Positions 29,001 through 37,332 of a stretch of DNA of 64,000 nt are shown in pieces (the first letter of the stretch is position 1; every line of letters begins with the position of its first letter). Source of the stretch: Heliophilum fasciatum (GTDB taxonomy: Bacteria; Bacillota; Desulfitobacteriia; Heliobacteriales; Heliobacteriaceae); NCBI RefSeq assembly GCF_004341395.1, contig NZ_SLXT01000013.1, positions 1-64,000 of the forward strand, in the 5' to 3' direction. Both the position numbers and the translations under genes were made by a program. Below the pieces are notes generated by a model, which had not been told where the DNA came from, did no database searches, and saw only the letters and a program-made list of their open reading frames with translations.

Positions 29001-29312
29001 AAAAAAAGCGTCTCTTTTCAGCTTATTATTCATATCGATAACATCGTTTTGAATCAGGCCATAGTTTATTTTGTTGATATATTCAGGGAGTTGCATCAGC
29101 GTTTCAATCTTGTCGACGATCGCTTGATTGGCATCGATTTCCATGTTCCTCATATTGCGTTCGGCTGTACCATACCAATTGGAAAAAACAATATAGGCGA
29201 TGAAACCAATCGTCGTAATCATCAGTGCAATAAAGGAGGACGTAATTAGCATCTGTAGCGATGTCCATTTTTCTTTTACGTCACCATTTCCTTTTTGCTT
29301 ATCGATCGCCAT
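26016..29312 (-). CDS. Membrane hybrid sensor histidine kinase (dCache-HAMP-HisKA-HATPase-REC-REC-HPt)
   Basis: 1098 residues. TM1 lies near 20-45. A double-Cache extracellular sensor spans 50-330 ([25 protein letters not shown]). TM2 lies near 335-355, then HAMP, and HisKA with the phospho-acceptor His in [10 protein letters not shown] near 462. HATPase boxes NAIKFT, DTGIGM and GGTGLGL run from 560 to 690. REC1 near 700-820 keeps Asp in LVDYDMTG but is divergent. REC2 at 845-960 is canonical ([11 protein letters not shown]). A charged K/D/A repeat linker (near 965-987) leads to an HPt domain with [10 protein letters not shown] near 1046. The ATG at 29312 fits the AAGGGG site better than GTG 29321. 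The whole phosphorelay is in one chain; the output regulator is not nearby. Confidence 0.94.
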   Translation of the reverse strand: MAIDKQKGNGDVKEKWTSLQMLITSSFIALMITTIGFIAYIVFSNWYGTAERNMRNMEIDANQAIVDKIETLMQLPEYINKINYGLIQNDVIDMNNKLKRDAFFAGVIKANSEAIYSFSYGMESGDYYGARRNPNDQLEVYRNNAETKGDVHYYRLNENFTEGTFVGSVGKFDPRTRDWYQRAKEMGTPYFSPVYKHFVNEEIVLTAAYPIYNQNHQLQGVLGTHIALSRLNHYLQEVAQKNGAISLIVEKQSGMLIANSFDQRNFTTEADGTIQRTTVDQTGKPAIIAAYQNYIQGKGNCTVINTESKTCRVNVVEYNKEGLNWLIITAFPESLFTADIDKSVKTALLLSLLALGLAIVIHLKSTKVILRPINHLIHASEEFSKGNLAQRVTVFRNDEIGNLAKAFNRMAHELDVLINNLEDKVNERTAELQESQKALVLAKELAEEANHAKSQFLATMSHEIRTPMNGLMGFLQLLETTKLDSEQLEFVQIMKTSTDNLLKVINDILDLSKIESGKMEVEQIPFDIRSAINGTVRLFEAKAREKGIDLQVMIRSVVPPYVIGDPTRLCQVLSNLVNNAIKFTDDGEVLIEVSLWEQSENTMEVAFAIKDTGIGMSQEEIQKLFQPFTQADASSTRKYGGTGLGLSICKKLVEMMGGTINVASEKDQGSTFYFTVTVAKATGVEIPSLPGYSVLQGKQILLIDDQAMDSDIAKNYLEKEGCQVVTTTGVDEELHRIVAERAGQPFDAILVDYDMTGVEDFYLSAALQTMVNGHHVPMILLTALNAMAEAKRAKAKGFVGYISKPYKRKELLDCIAMVLDGQKPGSDSEELFITRHTVRDAKFNSQLKILLVEDNEINRKFFVKLLKMSGLHCDIAVNGMEAVKACAYNDYDIVFMDGQMPLLDGYEATKQIRAAEAGKKHTVIIAMTADAMKGDQEKCLEAGMDDYLSKPVRMDQVLTMLRKHGKAQDSKARDGKAQDDKGDEKAKASPSPASETIKRLMEETGLQEADCKELLKGLCDLTNGLIRDIYNQLAKNNFAEVRFLLHQLKGASSSVRAMEIAKLSVEAETFVKEGNREQLALVMEKLTTAIDRLCAEEV

Positions 29313-29447
29313 GATACTCACCCCTTTTTAATCGGAATAACGATGTTTACCTCACGATTTTTTTACCTCTCTAATGTTAATGTAGATTATAGCATACCCT
29401 AATTATGTATAATCGGGCCGGTTGATATCTTTCTTTATTTTAGGAAA

Positions 29448-29505
29448 ATAAAAACTGGCAAGTTTCACTTTGTTTCGATTGAACCAAGGAAGGAAACTTG
29501 CCAGG
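29448..29505 (-). terminator. Terminator of the encapsulin-desulfurase operon
   Basis: A 12-bp stem (29455-29466 with 29493-29504) is followed on the minus strand by TTTTTATTTT. It lies 10 bp past the cysteine desulfurase stop, so the shell and cargo genes end here as a two-gene unit. Confidence 0.87.
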
Positions 29506-29515
29506 CATCATTTCG

Positions 29516-31168
29516 CTATGACCACCTTGTCGTTCGCTGCGACAAGGTGAGTTTTTTCAGTACGGCCACCATGGCGTCAATCTCATCGATGGTGTTATAC
29601 AAAGCCAGCGACGGTCGTACGGTGCTTTCCAGGCCAAAACGCCGCAAAATCGGCTGGGCACAGTGATGGCCTGCACGAACGGCGATGCCTTCCTGGCTGA
29701 GGGCTTGTCCAATCTCTTCGGTGGTGAATCCATCGATCACAAAGGAAAGGACACTGGCTTTTTCTTTGGCCGTGCCGATCAAGCGCAGTCCGTTGATCGT
29801 CCGCAGCATCTCCATCCCGTATGCCAACAGCCGGTGTTCATAGCGATCGATGGTTTCCATGCCGATGGCCATCACATAATCGAGGGCCGCGCCGAGGCCG
29901 ACGGCGTCGGCAATATTGCCGGTTCCCGCTTCAAAGCGCTGTGGCGCCGGTTGGTACAAGGACCGTTCTAAGGTCACATCGGCGATCATATTGCCGCCGC
30001 TTTGGTAGGGATGCATAGCATCCAGGATCTCCGGTTTGGCATACAACGCGCCGATGCCGGTGGGGCCAAACACTTTATGACCGGAAAATACATAAAAGTC
30101 ACAATCAAGGGCCTGTACATCCACCTTCAGATGGGGCACCGCTTGCGCACCGTCGACAAGCACTTTGGCGCCATGACGGTGGGCCATGAAGGCCATTTCG
30201 GCAACGGGCGTCACCGTACCTAAGGCATTCGAAACATGGGTAAGCGCGACCAGCTTAGCCTTGGGGCTAAGGATACGGGCATATTCATCTAGCCGGACTT
30301 GTCCCGTTTCATCGACGGGTACAACGCGCAAGTTTGCCCCGGTTTCCCGGCACAAGATCTGCCAGGGCACCATATTGGCATGATGCTCCAGCCAGGTGAT
30401 GACGATTTCATCGTCTTTTTGCAGGTGATAGCGGCCCCAACTATGGGCCACCAGATTGATCCCTTCCGTCGTTCCACGGACAAAGACGATTTCTTGGGGT
30501 GAGGAAGCGTTCAGAAACTGGGCTACTTTTTTCCGGGCGCCTTCATAGGCATCGGTCGATCGCGCAGCCAAGGTATGGGCACCGCGGTGTACGTTGGAAT
30601 TTTCATGGGCGTAAAAATAGCTGATGCGATCGATAACGCTTTGCGGCTTATGGGTGGTGGCGGCATTGTCCAGCCAGATTAAGTTTTTGCCATTGACCTT
30701 TTCGGCCAGGATCGGGAAATCGCGGCGCACCAGCGTGACTTCGAAGCCGTCGGTCCGGAGATGTGGGGCAGGCACTACGGACGCAGGCACAACCGGCGCA
30801 GACATCACAGGCGCAGGAGCAACCGGCGAAGTGGTGGCCATCGAAAGGGGGCTCCAGTTTGGATTGCCGGGATGAAGTGTTGTCAGTTTCACGGGAACCA
30901 GGCTTAGCGGCGTCGGCTCACCTGGGCCTAGGTTCTTTCGTTCATCCTGGTTTGTTGCCCCGCCTTCCCCATCGTTCTCTGCAATAAGTACCGGATCCGG
31001 TGATCCGTTTTTCGCCGGTACTTGAAACTCCGGAAAGTACTCCTGAATCATCGCTGCGATGACGGAAACTTCCGGCAACAGGTTCGCCACGACCGGGGCA
31101 TCTTGGCTCAGCTGTACGATGGGGTCAACGGGGAAGTCTACAAGATCATGCAGGCTATTGATAGTCAT
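29516..31168 (-). CDS. SufS-type cysteine desulfurase with encapsulin-targeting N-terminal extension (cargo)
   Basis: 550 residues; ordinary SufS enzymes have about 410. The catalytic domain (about 145-545) releases sulfur from cysteine using PLP. It has the NAATTHKP segment near 168, VDGAQAVPH near 338, PLP Lys365 in SGHKVFGP and persulfide Cys503 in RAGHHCAQP. The first 145 residues are extra. Residues 1-50 are hydrophobic and probably partly helical (SLHDLVDFPVDPIVQ, LLPEVSVIAAMIQEYFPEF). Residues 51-140 are a disordered linker rich in Pro, Ala, Val and Ser with APV repeats. Such extensions direct cysteine desulfurases into Family 2A encapsulin shells. The start overlaps the end of the shell gene by 14 bp, so the two are made together. 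The product is probably persulfide or stored elemental sulfur. Confidence 0.95.
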   Translation of the reverse strand: MTINSLHDLVDFPVDPIVQLSQDAPVVANLLPEVSVIAAMIQEYFPEFQVPAKNGSPDPVLIAENDGEGGATNQDERKNLGPGEPTPLSLVPVKLTTLHPGNPNWSPLSMATTSPVAPAPVMSAPVVPASVVPAPHLRTDGFEVTLVRRDFPILAEKVNGKNLIWLDNAATTHKPQSVIDRISYFYAHENSNVHRGAHTLAARSTDAYEGARKKVAQFLNASSPQEIVFVRGTTEGINLVAHSWGRYHLQKDDEIVITWLEHHANMVPWQILCRETGANLRVVPVDETGQVRLDEYARILSPKAKLVALTHVSNALGTVTPVAEMAFMAHRHGAKVLVDGAQAVPHLKVDVQALDCDFYVFSGHKVFGPTGIGALYAKPEILDAMHPYQSGGNMIADVTLERSLYQPAPQRFEAGTGNIADAVGLGAALDYVMAIGMETIDRYEHRLLAYGMEMLRTINGLRLIGTAKEKASVLSFVIDGFTTEEIGQALSQEGIAVRAGHHCAQPILRRFGLESTVRPSLALYNTIDEIDAMVAVLKKLTLSQRTTRWS

Positions 31169-32090
31169 AGTAGTTGCCTACATCCACATTTTCCAACATG
31201 GCGATGGCATCATCGGCCAGAATCGCTGCCGAGCAATAGAGGGACAGCAAGTATGACCCCACCCCGTTCGTCCCGATACCCATAAAGCGCACCGACAAAC
31301 CTCGCGATTGTTCGCCAGGCAAGTTTGCTTGAAAAAGCCCGATCACGCCTTGTTTGCTTTCGCCAGTGCGGATCAGCAGAATGTTTGTTTTGCCGCCCTT
31401 GCCTTTGGGCTCTTTCTGCCCATTGACAAAAAGCTTGTTCGAAGGAATGATCGGAATTCCGCGCCAGGTGAGAAAGGGCGAACCAAAGAGGTTGACTGTC
31501 GCCGGCGGCACACCGCGGCGCGTGCATTCACGACCGATAGCCGCAATGGCCCGCGGGTGAGCAAGGAAAAAGGACGGTTCCTTCCATACTTTCGCGATCA
31601 ACTCGTCCAGATCATCCGGTGTGGGATAGCCGGTACGGGACTCAATCCGCTGGGACTGAGCCACATTGTAAAGAAGCCCGTAATCTTCATTGTTGATCAG
31701 TTCACTTTCTTGTTTTTCCTTTAAGCTTTCGATAGCGAGGCGAATTTGCTCTTGGATCTGATCATAGGGGTTGTTGTAAATATCAGAGACGCGCGTGTGT
31801 ACATTAATGATCGTCGAAATCGAATTCATGCGATATTCGCGCGGCTGCAGTTCATAATCCACATAACCTTCGGGAATGCCGACCTTGCCTTGTTGACTGC
31901 AAAGCACATCCAGCGGAGTCTTGCCTTCTTTGACTTTATTGAGCCGAAAGACGCCTGTCTCTAAGGCTTTCCAATCGAGCAGGCGAATCAGCCATCGTGG
32001 CGTAATGGAAGCAAATTGCGGCGTTGTTTTGACCACATCGGCCAGTTGATAGGCCGCGGCCGCGCCAAGTGCATTGATTTGTTCTGCCAT
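31155..32090 (-). CDS. Family 2A encapsulin shell protein (SrpI-like)
   Basis: 311 residues with the HK97 capsid fold expected of Family 2A. The N-terminal arm and first helices (ADVVKTTPQFASITPRWLIRLLDW, partly quoted here) match cyanobacterial SrpI, including the K-T-x-P-Q-x-x-x-ITPRWL signature. Later blocks are VGIPEGYVDYELQPREY, FFLAHPRAIAAIGREC and TWRGIPIIPSNKL. No cyclic-nucleotide-binding insertion is present, so it is 2A and not 2B. The start is ATG 32090, eight bases after AGGAGG; the open frame up to 32177 is not used. No phage genes lie nearby. It should assemble a protein nanocompartment around the cysteine desulfurase encoded just downstream. It is divergent from an aldehyde dehydrogenase gene, with 268 bp between them. 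Confidence 0.95.
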   Translation of the reverse strand: MAEQINALGAAAAYQLADVVKTTPQFASITPRWLIRLLDWKALETGVFRLNKVKEGKTPLDVLCSQQGKVGIPEGYVDYELQPREYRMNSISTIINVHTRVSDIYNNPYDQIQEQIRLAIESLKEKQESELINNEDYGLLYNVAQSQRIESRTGYPTPDDLDELIAKVWKEPSFFLAHPRAIAAIGRECTRRGVPPATVNLFGSPFLTWRGIPIIPSNKLFVNGQKEPKGKGGKTNILLIRTGESKQGVIGLFQANLPGEQSRGLSVRFMGIGTNGVGSYLLSLYCSAAILADDAIAMLENVDVGNYYDYQ

Positions 32091-32279
32091 TTCCCTGTCC
32101 TCCTCATGTTTGCTCAGGATTGGGCGCATTGCTTCGGAGTCGCCATTTTTTCCTGCGCATTTACTCCCTATCATCACCTTTTCTGGGATTGATCATGCAC
32201 CAGCGTACTTGCTGCTTGGCTCCCTTGCTCCCTTGCTCCTTGTGGGATAGGACTCAGAGAGGATCTTAAAATATCCAAT

Positions 32280-32318
32280 ATTTCGACTATTGAAATCGTC
32301 ACATTTCTCCCATATACT
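32280..32318 (+). promoter_or_regulatory. SigA-type promoter of the aldehyde dehydrogenase gene, with overlapping inverted repeat
   Basis: The -35 box TTGAAA (32290-32295) and the -10 box TATACT (32313-32318) are separated by exactly 17 bp. The start codon lies 40 bp downstream. A small inverted repeat ATTTC-N7-GAAAT (32280-32296) covers the -35 box and could be an operator shared with the divergent encapsulin operon. Nearer the encapsulin start, 32219-32242 holds three imperfect copies of CTTGCTCC. Confidence 0.6.
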
Positions 32319-32358
32319 TCCCCCTAGGACATAATCAAACATTTAAGGAGAGGATTCT

Positions 32359-33879
32359 ATGATTTACGCGCATCCAGGGCAACCCGGCTCGGTCATGACC
32401 TATCGCTCCCGTTACGACAACTTCATTGGTGGTCAATGGGTTCCGCCGGTCAACGGCAAGTATTTCGAAAACATCACGCCGGTTACCGGTCAAGTGTTTT
32501 GCGAAGTGGCCCGCTCCGACGCCGCCGACATTGAATTAGCCCTTGATGCTGCCCATACCGCCAAAGCGGCTTGGGGACAAACGTCTGTCACTGAACGTTC
32601 CAACATCTTACTGCGCATCGCCGATCGTCTGGAAGCTAACCTGGAAAAAATCGCGGTAGCCGAGACCTGGGAAAACGGCAAACCTGTTCGTGAAACGCTG
32701 GCTGCCGATATCCCGCTGGCCATCGACCATTTCCGCTATTTTGCTGGCGTGATTCGCGCCCAGGAAGGCTCCCTGGCCGATCTCGATAAAGATACCGTCT
32801 CCTATCACTACCATGAGCCCCTTGGTGTCGTTGGCCAGATCATCCCTTGGAACTTCCCGATTCTCATGGCCGCTTGGAAGCTGGCACCGGCATTGGCCGC
32901 CGGCAACTGTGTCGTGCTTAAGCCGGCCGAACAAACACCGGTTTCCATCTTGTACGTCATGGAACTGATTCAAGATCTGCTGCCGCCTGGCGTCGTCAAT
33001 ATCGTCAACGGTTTTGGCTTAGAAGCGGGCAAACCGCTGGCCAGCAGCAAGCGTATCGCCAAAGTCGCTTTTACCGGTGAAACCTCCACGGGCAAGTTGA
33101 TCATGCAATATGCTGCTGAAAACATCATCCCCGTCACCTTGGAACTGGGCGGCAAATCACCGAACATTTTCTTTGCCGACATCATGGCCCAAGACGACGC
33201 GTTTCTCGACAAAGCCGTAGAAGGTCTCGTCATGTTCGCCCTCAACCAAGGCGAAGTCTGCACTTGTCCTTCGCGGGCACTGATCCAAGAATCGATCTAT
33301 GACGCTTTTATGGAGCGTGTTCTCGCCCGGGTACGGGCCATCAAACAAGGCAGCCCCTTCGATACGGAAACGATGATCGGCGCCCAAGCATCGCAGGAAC
33401 AGTTGGATAAGATCCTTACATATATTCAGCACGGCCGTGACGAAGGGGCCGAATGCCTCATCGGTGGCGGCGCTGCTGCGATGGACGCGTCCTTGCAAGG
33501 CGGTTACTATGTACAACCGACCTTATTCAAAGGCAACAACAAAATGCGTCTCTTCCAGGAAGAGATCTTTGGCCCCGTCCTGGCCGTCACAACCTTCAAA
33601 GATCAAGCCGAAGCCATCGCCATCGCCAACGACACAGCCTTCGGTCTCGGTGCCGGTCTTTGGACTCGTGACATTCACAATGCCCAGCGCGTATCGCGGG
33701 CCGTACAAGCTGGACGGATCTGGGTCAACTGCTATCACCAGTACCCGGCCCATGCCGCTTTTGGCGGGTACAAAATTTCCGGCATCGGCCGTGAAACGCA
33801 CCTGATGGCGCTCCGCAACTATCAACAAGTGAAAAACGTGCTGACCAGTTACAGCATGGATCCTTTAGGGTTCTTCTAA
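32359..33879 (+). CDS. NAD(P)-dependent aldehyde dehydrogenase
   Basis: 506 residues, the normal family length. The Rossmann region holds [19 protein letters not shown] and FTGETSTGK. The general-base Glu is in [12 protein letters not shown], and the catalytic Cys is in [12 protein letters not shown], with a second Cys two residues after it. The C-terminal oligomerisation part is complete. The opening ([20 protein letters not shown]) resembles AldB/acetaldehyde dehydrogenase-type enzymes, which oxidise aliphatic aldehydes to acids; the substrate is not certain. The start ATG has GGAGAGG upstream and a good promoter. It is divergent from the encapsulin operon and has its own terminator. Confidence 0.95.
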   Translation: MIYAHPGQPGSVMTYRSRYDNFIGGQWVPPVNGKYFENITPVTGQVFCEVARSDAADIELALDAAHTAKAAWGQTSVTERSNILLRIADRLEANLEKIAVAETWENGKPVRETLAADIPLAIDHFRYFAGVIRAQEGSLADLDKDTVSYHYHEPLGVVGQIIPWNFPILMAAWKLAPALAAGNCVVLKPAEQTPVSILYVMELIQDLLPPGVVNIVNGFGLEAGKPLASSKRIAKVAFTGETSTGKLIMQYAAENIIPVTLELGGKSPNIFFADIMAQDDAFLDKAVEGLVMFALNQGEVCTCPSRALIQESIYDAFMERVLARVRAIKQGSPFDTETMIGAQASQEQLDKILTYIQHGRDEGAECLIGGGAAAMDASLQGGYYVQPTLFKGNNKMRLFQEEIFGPVLAVTTFKDQAEAIAIANDTAFGLGAGLWTRDIHNAQRVSRAVQAGRIWVNCYHQYPAHAAFGGYKISGIGRETHLMALRNYQQVKNVLTSYSMDPLGFF

Positions 33880-33897
33880 AAAACTTTTTCGGATCAA

Positions 33898-33942
33898 AAA
33901 AAACGGTGCAATGGCTCCTCGGAGTACACTGCACCGTTTTGC
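33898..33942. terminator. Bidirectional terminator
   Basis: A 10-bp stem (33901-33910 with 33930-33939) has an A-run before and T-run after it. It serves the aldehyde dehydrogenase gene (plus) and the thioesterase gene (minus), which are convergent. Confidence 0.85.
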
Positions 33943-33995
33943 TTACCTATATGAAGTTCTTTTTATCTGCCGGTTCTTCGCCTGTTCATAGCTAC

Positions 33996-34418
33996 TTATT
34001 TCCGGTACACCATCCCTTCGGCAACAGCCACCAGATCTTGGGTGCTGTCGCGAACCTCCATGCGGTAAAAGCCGATCTTACGAGTCATTTTCTCTTCCCG
34101 GGCAATCGCCGTTAACGTTTCCCCGGTGCGGGTCGCTTTCATGTAACTGATGTTGACGTTTAACCCCAGCGCACTTGTACCGTGGCTGTTACTGGCTGCG
34201 GCCAGCACGATGTCGGCCAAGGTAAACACAGCACCGCCGTGAGTCACGCCGACACCGTTCAACAAGGTGGGCGTCACCACCAGGGTGGCCTTAGCATAAC
34301 CGGGCCGTACCTCGTCGAGTGAGATCCCCAAATGGCGACTCAGCGCATCTTGTTCCATAAACTTTTGCCGATATGCGGCCGAATCGAGAAACGTCTCTTG
34401 ATTGCTCACGCTATCCAT
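33996..34418 (-). CDS. PaaI-like hotdog-fold acyl-CoA thioesterase
   Basis: 140 residues with the single-hotdog PaaI pattern: NGVGVTHGGAVFTLADIVLAAASN (given here only as GVGVTHGGAVFTLAD) containing the catalytic HGG-x(4)-LAD segment, then LNVNISYMKATRTGETL. The family hydrolyses aryl- or acyl-CoA esters and often acts as a safety valve in phenylacetate or benzoate-type CoA pathways. That would agree with the CoA ligases at the right end, but it is 24 kb away from them. It follows the PAP2 gene by 55 bp on the same strand. The ribosome site GGGAGG is somewhat far (13 bases) from the ATG. Confidence 0.9.
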   Translation of the reverse strand: MDSVSNQETFLDSAAYRQKFMEQDALSRHLGISLDEVRPGYAKATLVVTPTLLNGVGVTHGGAVFTLADIVLAAASNSHGTSALGLNVNISYMKATRTGETLTAIAREEKMTRKIGFYRMEVRDSTQDLVAVAEGMVYRK

Positions 34419-34473
34419 TATGTTTATGCTACCTCCCCATGTTGTTTCTGCTCTCTACTAACATTTTTGCTGG

Positions 34474-35148
34474 TTAATCGTAATCGCTCTTCATCTTGCG
34501 CCTTTGAACAATGAAATGAAGCGCTAAAATGCAAATCATCGTCCACGCTCCTCCGGCGGCGAAGCCCGATAATACATCACTCGGGTAATGAACACCAAGA
34601 TAGATTCGGCTAACTCCAATCAAACTTACAACTGTTATCCCTGCCACCAACACTACGGATTTGGCCGTCTTGTTTTTCAGAAACAACAGCAAAAAATACG
34701 TAACCATTCCATAAAAGATCATCGACATCATGGAATGGCCACTCGGAAAACTGTATCCAAACTCTTCAATCAACCGGTGTAACGTCGGTCGTTCCCGCTT
34801 AAAAATAAATTTGAGCACAAGATTGAATACCGCCCCACCGGACACGGCAGCGATCAACGCCATCGCTTCCCACTTTTTCTTTTGCCAAAGCATCAGACCT
34901 GCACAGATGGGAAGTAGACTGATGATCGTACCCATAGCACCAAGTTTGGTAATGAATTTCATGAAAGAAGTCACGGCGTCATTCATAAACCCAAGGATAA
35001 AATTTGTTATAGAGGTATCAAAAGCGGTCAGTTCATTCTCTACAAGCTCTTCAGCCAAATTAAAAAAGACAAAAATAAAGGTAAATATTATCAGGAAAGC
35101 GATATAGAAACTTCTCGATCGGTTCGTCAAATATGCTTTGGTTTTCAC
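34474..35148 (-). CDS. PAP2-family membrane phosphatase
   Basis: 224 residues with about six membrane helices. The three phosphatase motifs are complete: KFIFKRERPT (motif 1), SFPSGHSM (motif 2) and SRIYLGVHYPSDV (motif 3), with the catalytic His residues in motifs 2 and 3. Family members dephosphorylate phosphatidic acid, phosphatidylglycerol phosphate or undecaprenyl pyrophosphate at the outer face of the membrane; the exact lipid is unclear. The predicted start is GTG 35148 with only a distant AAGGG site, so the first residues are uncertain. Confidence 0.9.
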   Translation of the reverse strand: MKTKAYLTNRSRSFYIAFLIIFTFIFVFFNLAEELVENELTAFDTSITNFILGFMNDAVTSFMKFITKLGAMGTIISLLPICAGLMLWQKKKWEAMALIAAVSGGAVFNLVLKFIFKRERPTLHRLIEEFGYSFPSGHSMMSMIFYGMVTYFLLLFLKNKTAKSVVLVAGITVVSLIGVSRIYLGVHYPSDVLSGFAAGGAWTMICILALHFIVQRRKMKSDYD

Positions 35149-35182
35149 GAAGATGCATCAACCCTTCTCATTACAGAGGACT

Positions 35183-35223
35183 ATAAAAAAACAGCGTATC
35201 AATGATCACGCTGTTTTTTTTAT
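35183..35223 (-). terminator. Terminator of the stalk-TPR / aldo-keto reductase operon
   Basis: A 14-15-bp A/T-ended stem around ACAGCGT/ACGCTGT (35183-35197 with 35208-35223) has long A- and T-runs. It lies about 30 bp past the reductase stop. Confidence 0.85.
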
Positions 35224-35254
35224 AGTGTAACCTATTCTGAGATGACGTAGATCG

Positions 35255-36286
35255 CTACCGCTTTCCACAGGCTACCTTATGCTCCTCCCACATACGATGG
35301 TGCTTTTTGAGCATCGTCGGGATCGGCAAATCGTAGGGGCAGCGCTGGATACAAAGGCCGCACTCCGTGCACTTCGGAACGGTGGACATGGGAGTATAGA
35401 TAAAATCAACAGCCACCGGCGGTGACATTCGTGAGGCTACCACTTGATAACCCATGGCCGGCGTAATCATCACGCCATGGGGACAAGGCTGGCAATATTC
35501 ACAGCGGCGGCAGAATTGCTGGCCCAGTTCCTGACGATATCGCTCCATCCCGGCCAGGTCTTCTTCGGTCACCTGGTTCGGTTTTGCATAGAATGACGTG
35601 ATCTCATCGACCGAAGCGATCGAGTCAAATCCCGGAATCGTCAAAAGATCCGGATATTGCCGTAAAAACTTGTAGGCCAGGGGCGCATTGTCGATCATAC
35701 CGCCGGCAAAGGGTTTCATGACCAGAATACCCAGGCCCAGTTCACGGGCCAGTGGATGCAAATCATCTTTGGCCGCATCTTCAATGAAGTTAAAAGGAAA
35801 CTGGACTGTACTGAACAGTTGGGTCCGGATCAGTTGCATGGCCATCTCACGGCTATGGGAGGTGACGCCGATGTAGCGGATCTTGCCTTGTTCCTGCGCT
35901 TTACGAAGCGCATCTAAAGCACCGCCCGGGGCAATCACCTTTTGCCAGTCCGGTTCCGTCGCCACTTGATGGAGTTGGAAGAGGTCAATATAATCGGTCT
36001 GCAACATGCGCAAGCTGTTTTCCAGATGCTCCATCGCCCCGGCACCGTCCCGACGCATGGTCTTGCTGGCGATAACTACTTGATGGCGCATGCCGCGAAA
36101 AGCCAGCCCGATCTTTTGCTCACTGTCACGGTAGGCATTGGCCGTATCGTAAAAGGTAATTCCTTTATCAAAGGCATGGCGAAGGACCTTGACGGCCTCC
36201 TCGGTAGCCAACCGGATGATCGGAATGCAACCAAAGCCCAGTTCGGACACTTTCAGGTCCGTTTTCCCCAGCATGGTATAGTTCAT
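35255..36286 (-). CDS. Aldo/keto reductase with C-terminal 4Fe-4S cluster motifs
   Basis: 343 residues. The N-terminal 270 residues are an AKR barrel (VSELGFGCIPI, YDTANAYRDSE, IGVTSHS), with the catalytic Tyr near residue 52. The C-terminal part has CRRCEYCQPCPHGV and CTECGLCIQRCPYDLPIP, a ferredoxin-like cysteine set typical of the anaerobe-type AKR-ferredoxin fusions. It should pass electrons between a nicotinamide or ferredoxin donor and an unknown carbonyl substrate in the cytosol. ATG 36286 has GGGAGG nine bases upstream. It lies 21 bp behind the stalk-TPR gene and is probably cotranscribed with it, though no functional link is evident. Confidence 0.94.
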   Translation of the reverse strand: MNYTMLGKTDLKVSELGFGCIPIIRLATEEAVKVLRHAFDKGITFYDTANAYRDSEQKIGLAFRGMRHQVVIASKTMRRDGAGAMEHLENSLRMLQTDYIDLFQLHQVATEPDWQKVIAPGGALDALRKAQEQGKIRYIGVTSHSREMAMQLIRTQLFSTVQFPFNFIEDAAKDDLHPLARELGLGILVMKPFAGGMIDNAPLAYKFLRQYPDLLTIPGFDSIASVDEITSFYAKPNQVTEEDLAGMERYRQELGQQFCRRCEYCQPCPHGVMITPAMGYQVVASRMSPPVAVDFIYTPMSTVPKCTECGLCIQRCPYDLPIPTMLKKHHRMWEEHKVACGKR

Positions 36287-36307
36287 GATCGATAACCTCC
36301 CATGACT

Positions 36308-37165
36308 CTACTTTTTCATCATCTGATAGATCATCTGATTTTCCGGATCGATGCTCATGGCTTCATCAAGAACTTGATTCCCCCGCTCGGTTTGTCCCAG
36401 GTTAAACAACGCCTGGGCACCGGAGGACAACGTGTTGTAGGCCAGTTTCGGTCGTGCCTGTGCAGCAAGGAACACATTTTGAATGCCTTCGTCAAAATTA
36501 CCAATCTTGAATTGCATCATGGCAATGTTAAAGGCGATACTGCCTGCCATATCGGGGTAAATGGCCAGCGTTTGCTGAAGTTGTGCAATGAGCTCCAGCG
36601 TAGCAGCGTCACCACCGCCGGAAGCTTCCTGGGTAACCGGACTCTCATCAACAAGCGGAGCTTCGCCCACCGCCGGCACATCATCGATGGTTGACGGTTG
36701 CGGTTCATAGTTATAGGGGGCACCGTCGTCTGTCGTAATCAACACTGTCCGCGTCGCATTATCCCAAGCAACATTGCATCCCAAGCTTTCAGCGACGAAC
36801 CGTGCCGGCACCATGGTTCGGCCTTCCATCAGCATGGCCGGCACATCGAGATCGCGAAGTTGCCCTTTGATGATCGCTTGCTTGCTGCCAACCGGTAAGG
36901 TAATGTGCTGTTCCCCCCGGGTCGCTTCAACGGTCATCGTATCGTCATGCCAGCTTATTTCCGCACCAAGCGCTTCAAAGATCCCGCGGAGAGGCACCAT
37001 CGTACGCCCGTCGATTACGGTGGCCGGTACGTCAAACTGCATCGGTACGCCGTTGATATGTACCGAAATCGCATCGCCGGCATAGGACGGCGTAGCCATA
37101 GACGCGAGCATGACCGATAGGATCGCGGCTTGTGCCCATTTTTTGCTCTTTGCTTTGTAATCCAT
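36308..37165 (-). CDS. Exported copper-amine-oxidase-N stalk domain protein with TPR-like C-terminus
   Basis: 285 residues. A signal peptide (residues 1-29, cleavage after SYA) is followed by two consecutive halves of a Cu_amine_oxidN1 domain (32-145), each with the DGRTMVP(L/A)R or EGRTMVPARF signature. A Pro/Glu-rich linker (145-185) then leads to TPR-like helices (187-285, LAYNTLSSGAQALFNLGQ, partly quoted). The domain is structural in Bacillota surface proteins. The start ATG has AAGGAG eight bases upstream. Its role is unknown; it is the first gene of a two-gene unit with the aldo/keto reductase. Confidence 0.88.
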   Translation of the reverse strand: MDYKAKSKKWAQAAILSVMLASMATPSYAGDAISVHINGVPMQFDVPATVIDGRTMVPLRGIFEALGAEISWHDDTMTVEATRGEQHITLPVGSKQAIIKGQLRDLDVPAMLMEGRTMVPARFVAESLGCNVAWDNATRTVLITTDDGAPYNYEPQPSTIDDVPAVGEAPLVDESPVTQEASGGGDAATLELIAQLQQTLAIYPDMAGSIAFNIAMMQFKIGNFDEGIQNVFLAAQARPKLAYNTLSSGAQALFNLGQTERGNQVLDEAMSIDPENQMIYQMMKK

Positions 37166-37256
37166 TACTGTTACTCCTTTGATTTTCAGTGTTTATTTTC
37201 TCCTGTCTCCGGTAACCCATGCCTTGTAGAAGCTACGGCTATGTTCATTATATACC

Positions 37257-37300
37257 ATAAAAAAGCCCCGGTTTTACGAAAAAACCGAGGCTTTTTGCTT
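37257..37300 (-). terminator. Terminator after the rhodanese gene
   Basis: A near-perfect 15-bp stem (37261-37275 with 37281-37295) has a TTTTTT run on the minus strand. It closes the transcription unit that contains modABC, the methyltransferase and the rhodanese. Confidence 0.85.
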
Positions 37301-37332
37301 TATTTTGCGTTATCGAAAAAACAGGTCCCCGC

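Noticed and set aside
31155-32090. Shell gene as a phage HK97 capsid or prophage remnant
   Set aside because: No portal, terminase, protease or tail genes lie nearby. The SrpI-type N-terminal motif and the overlapping desulfurase gene identify a Family 2A encapsulin.
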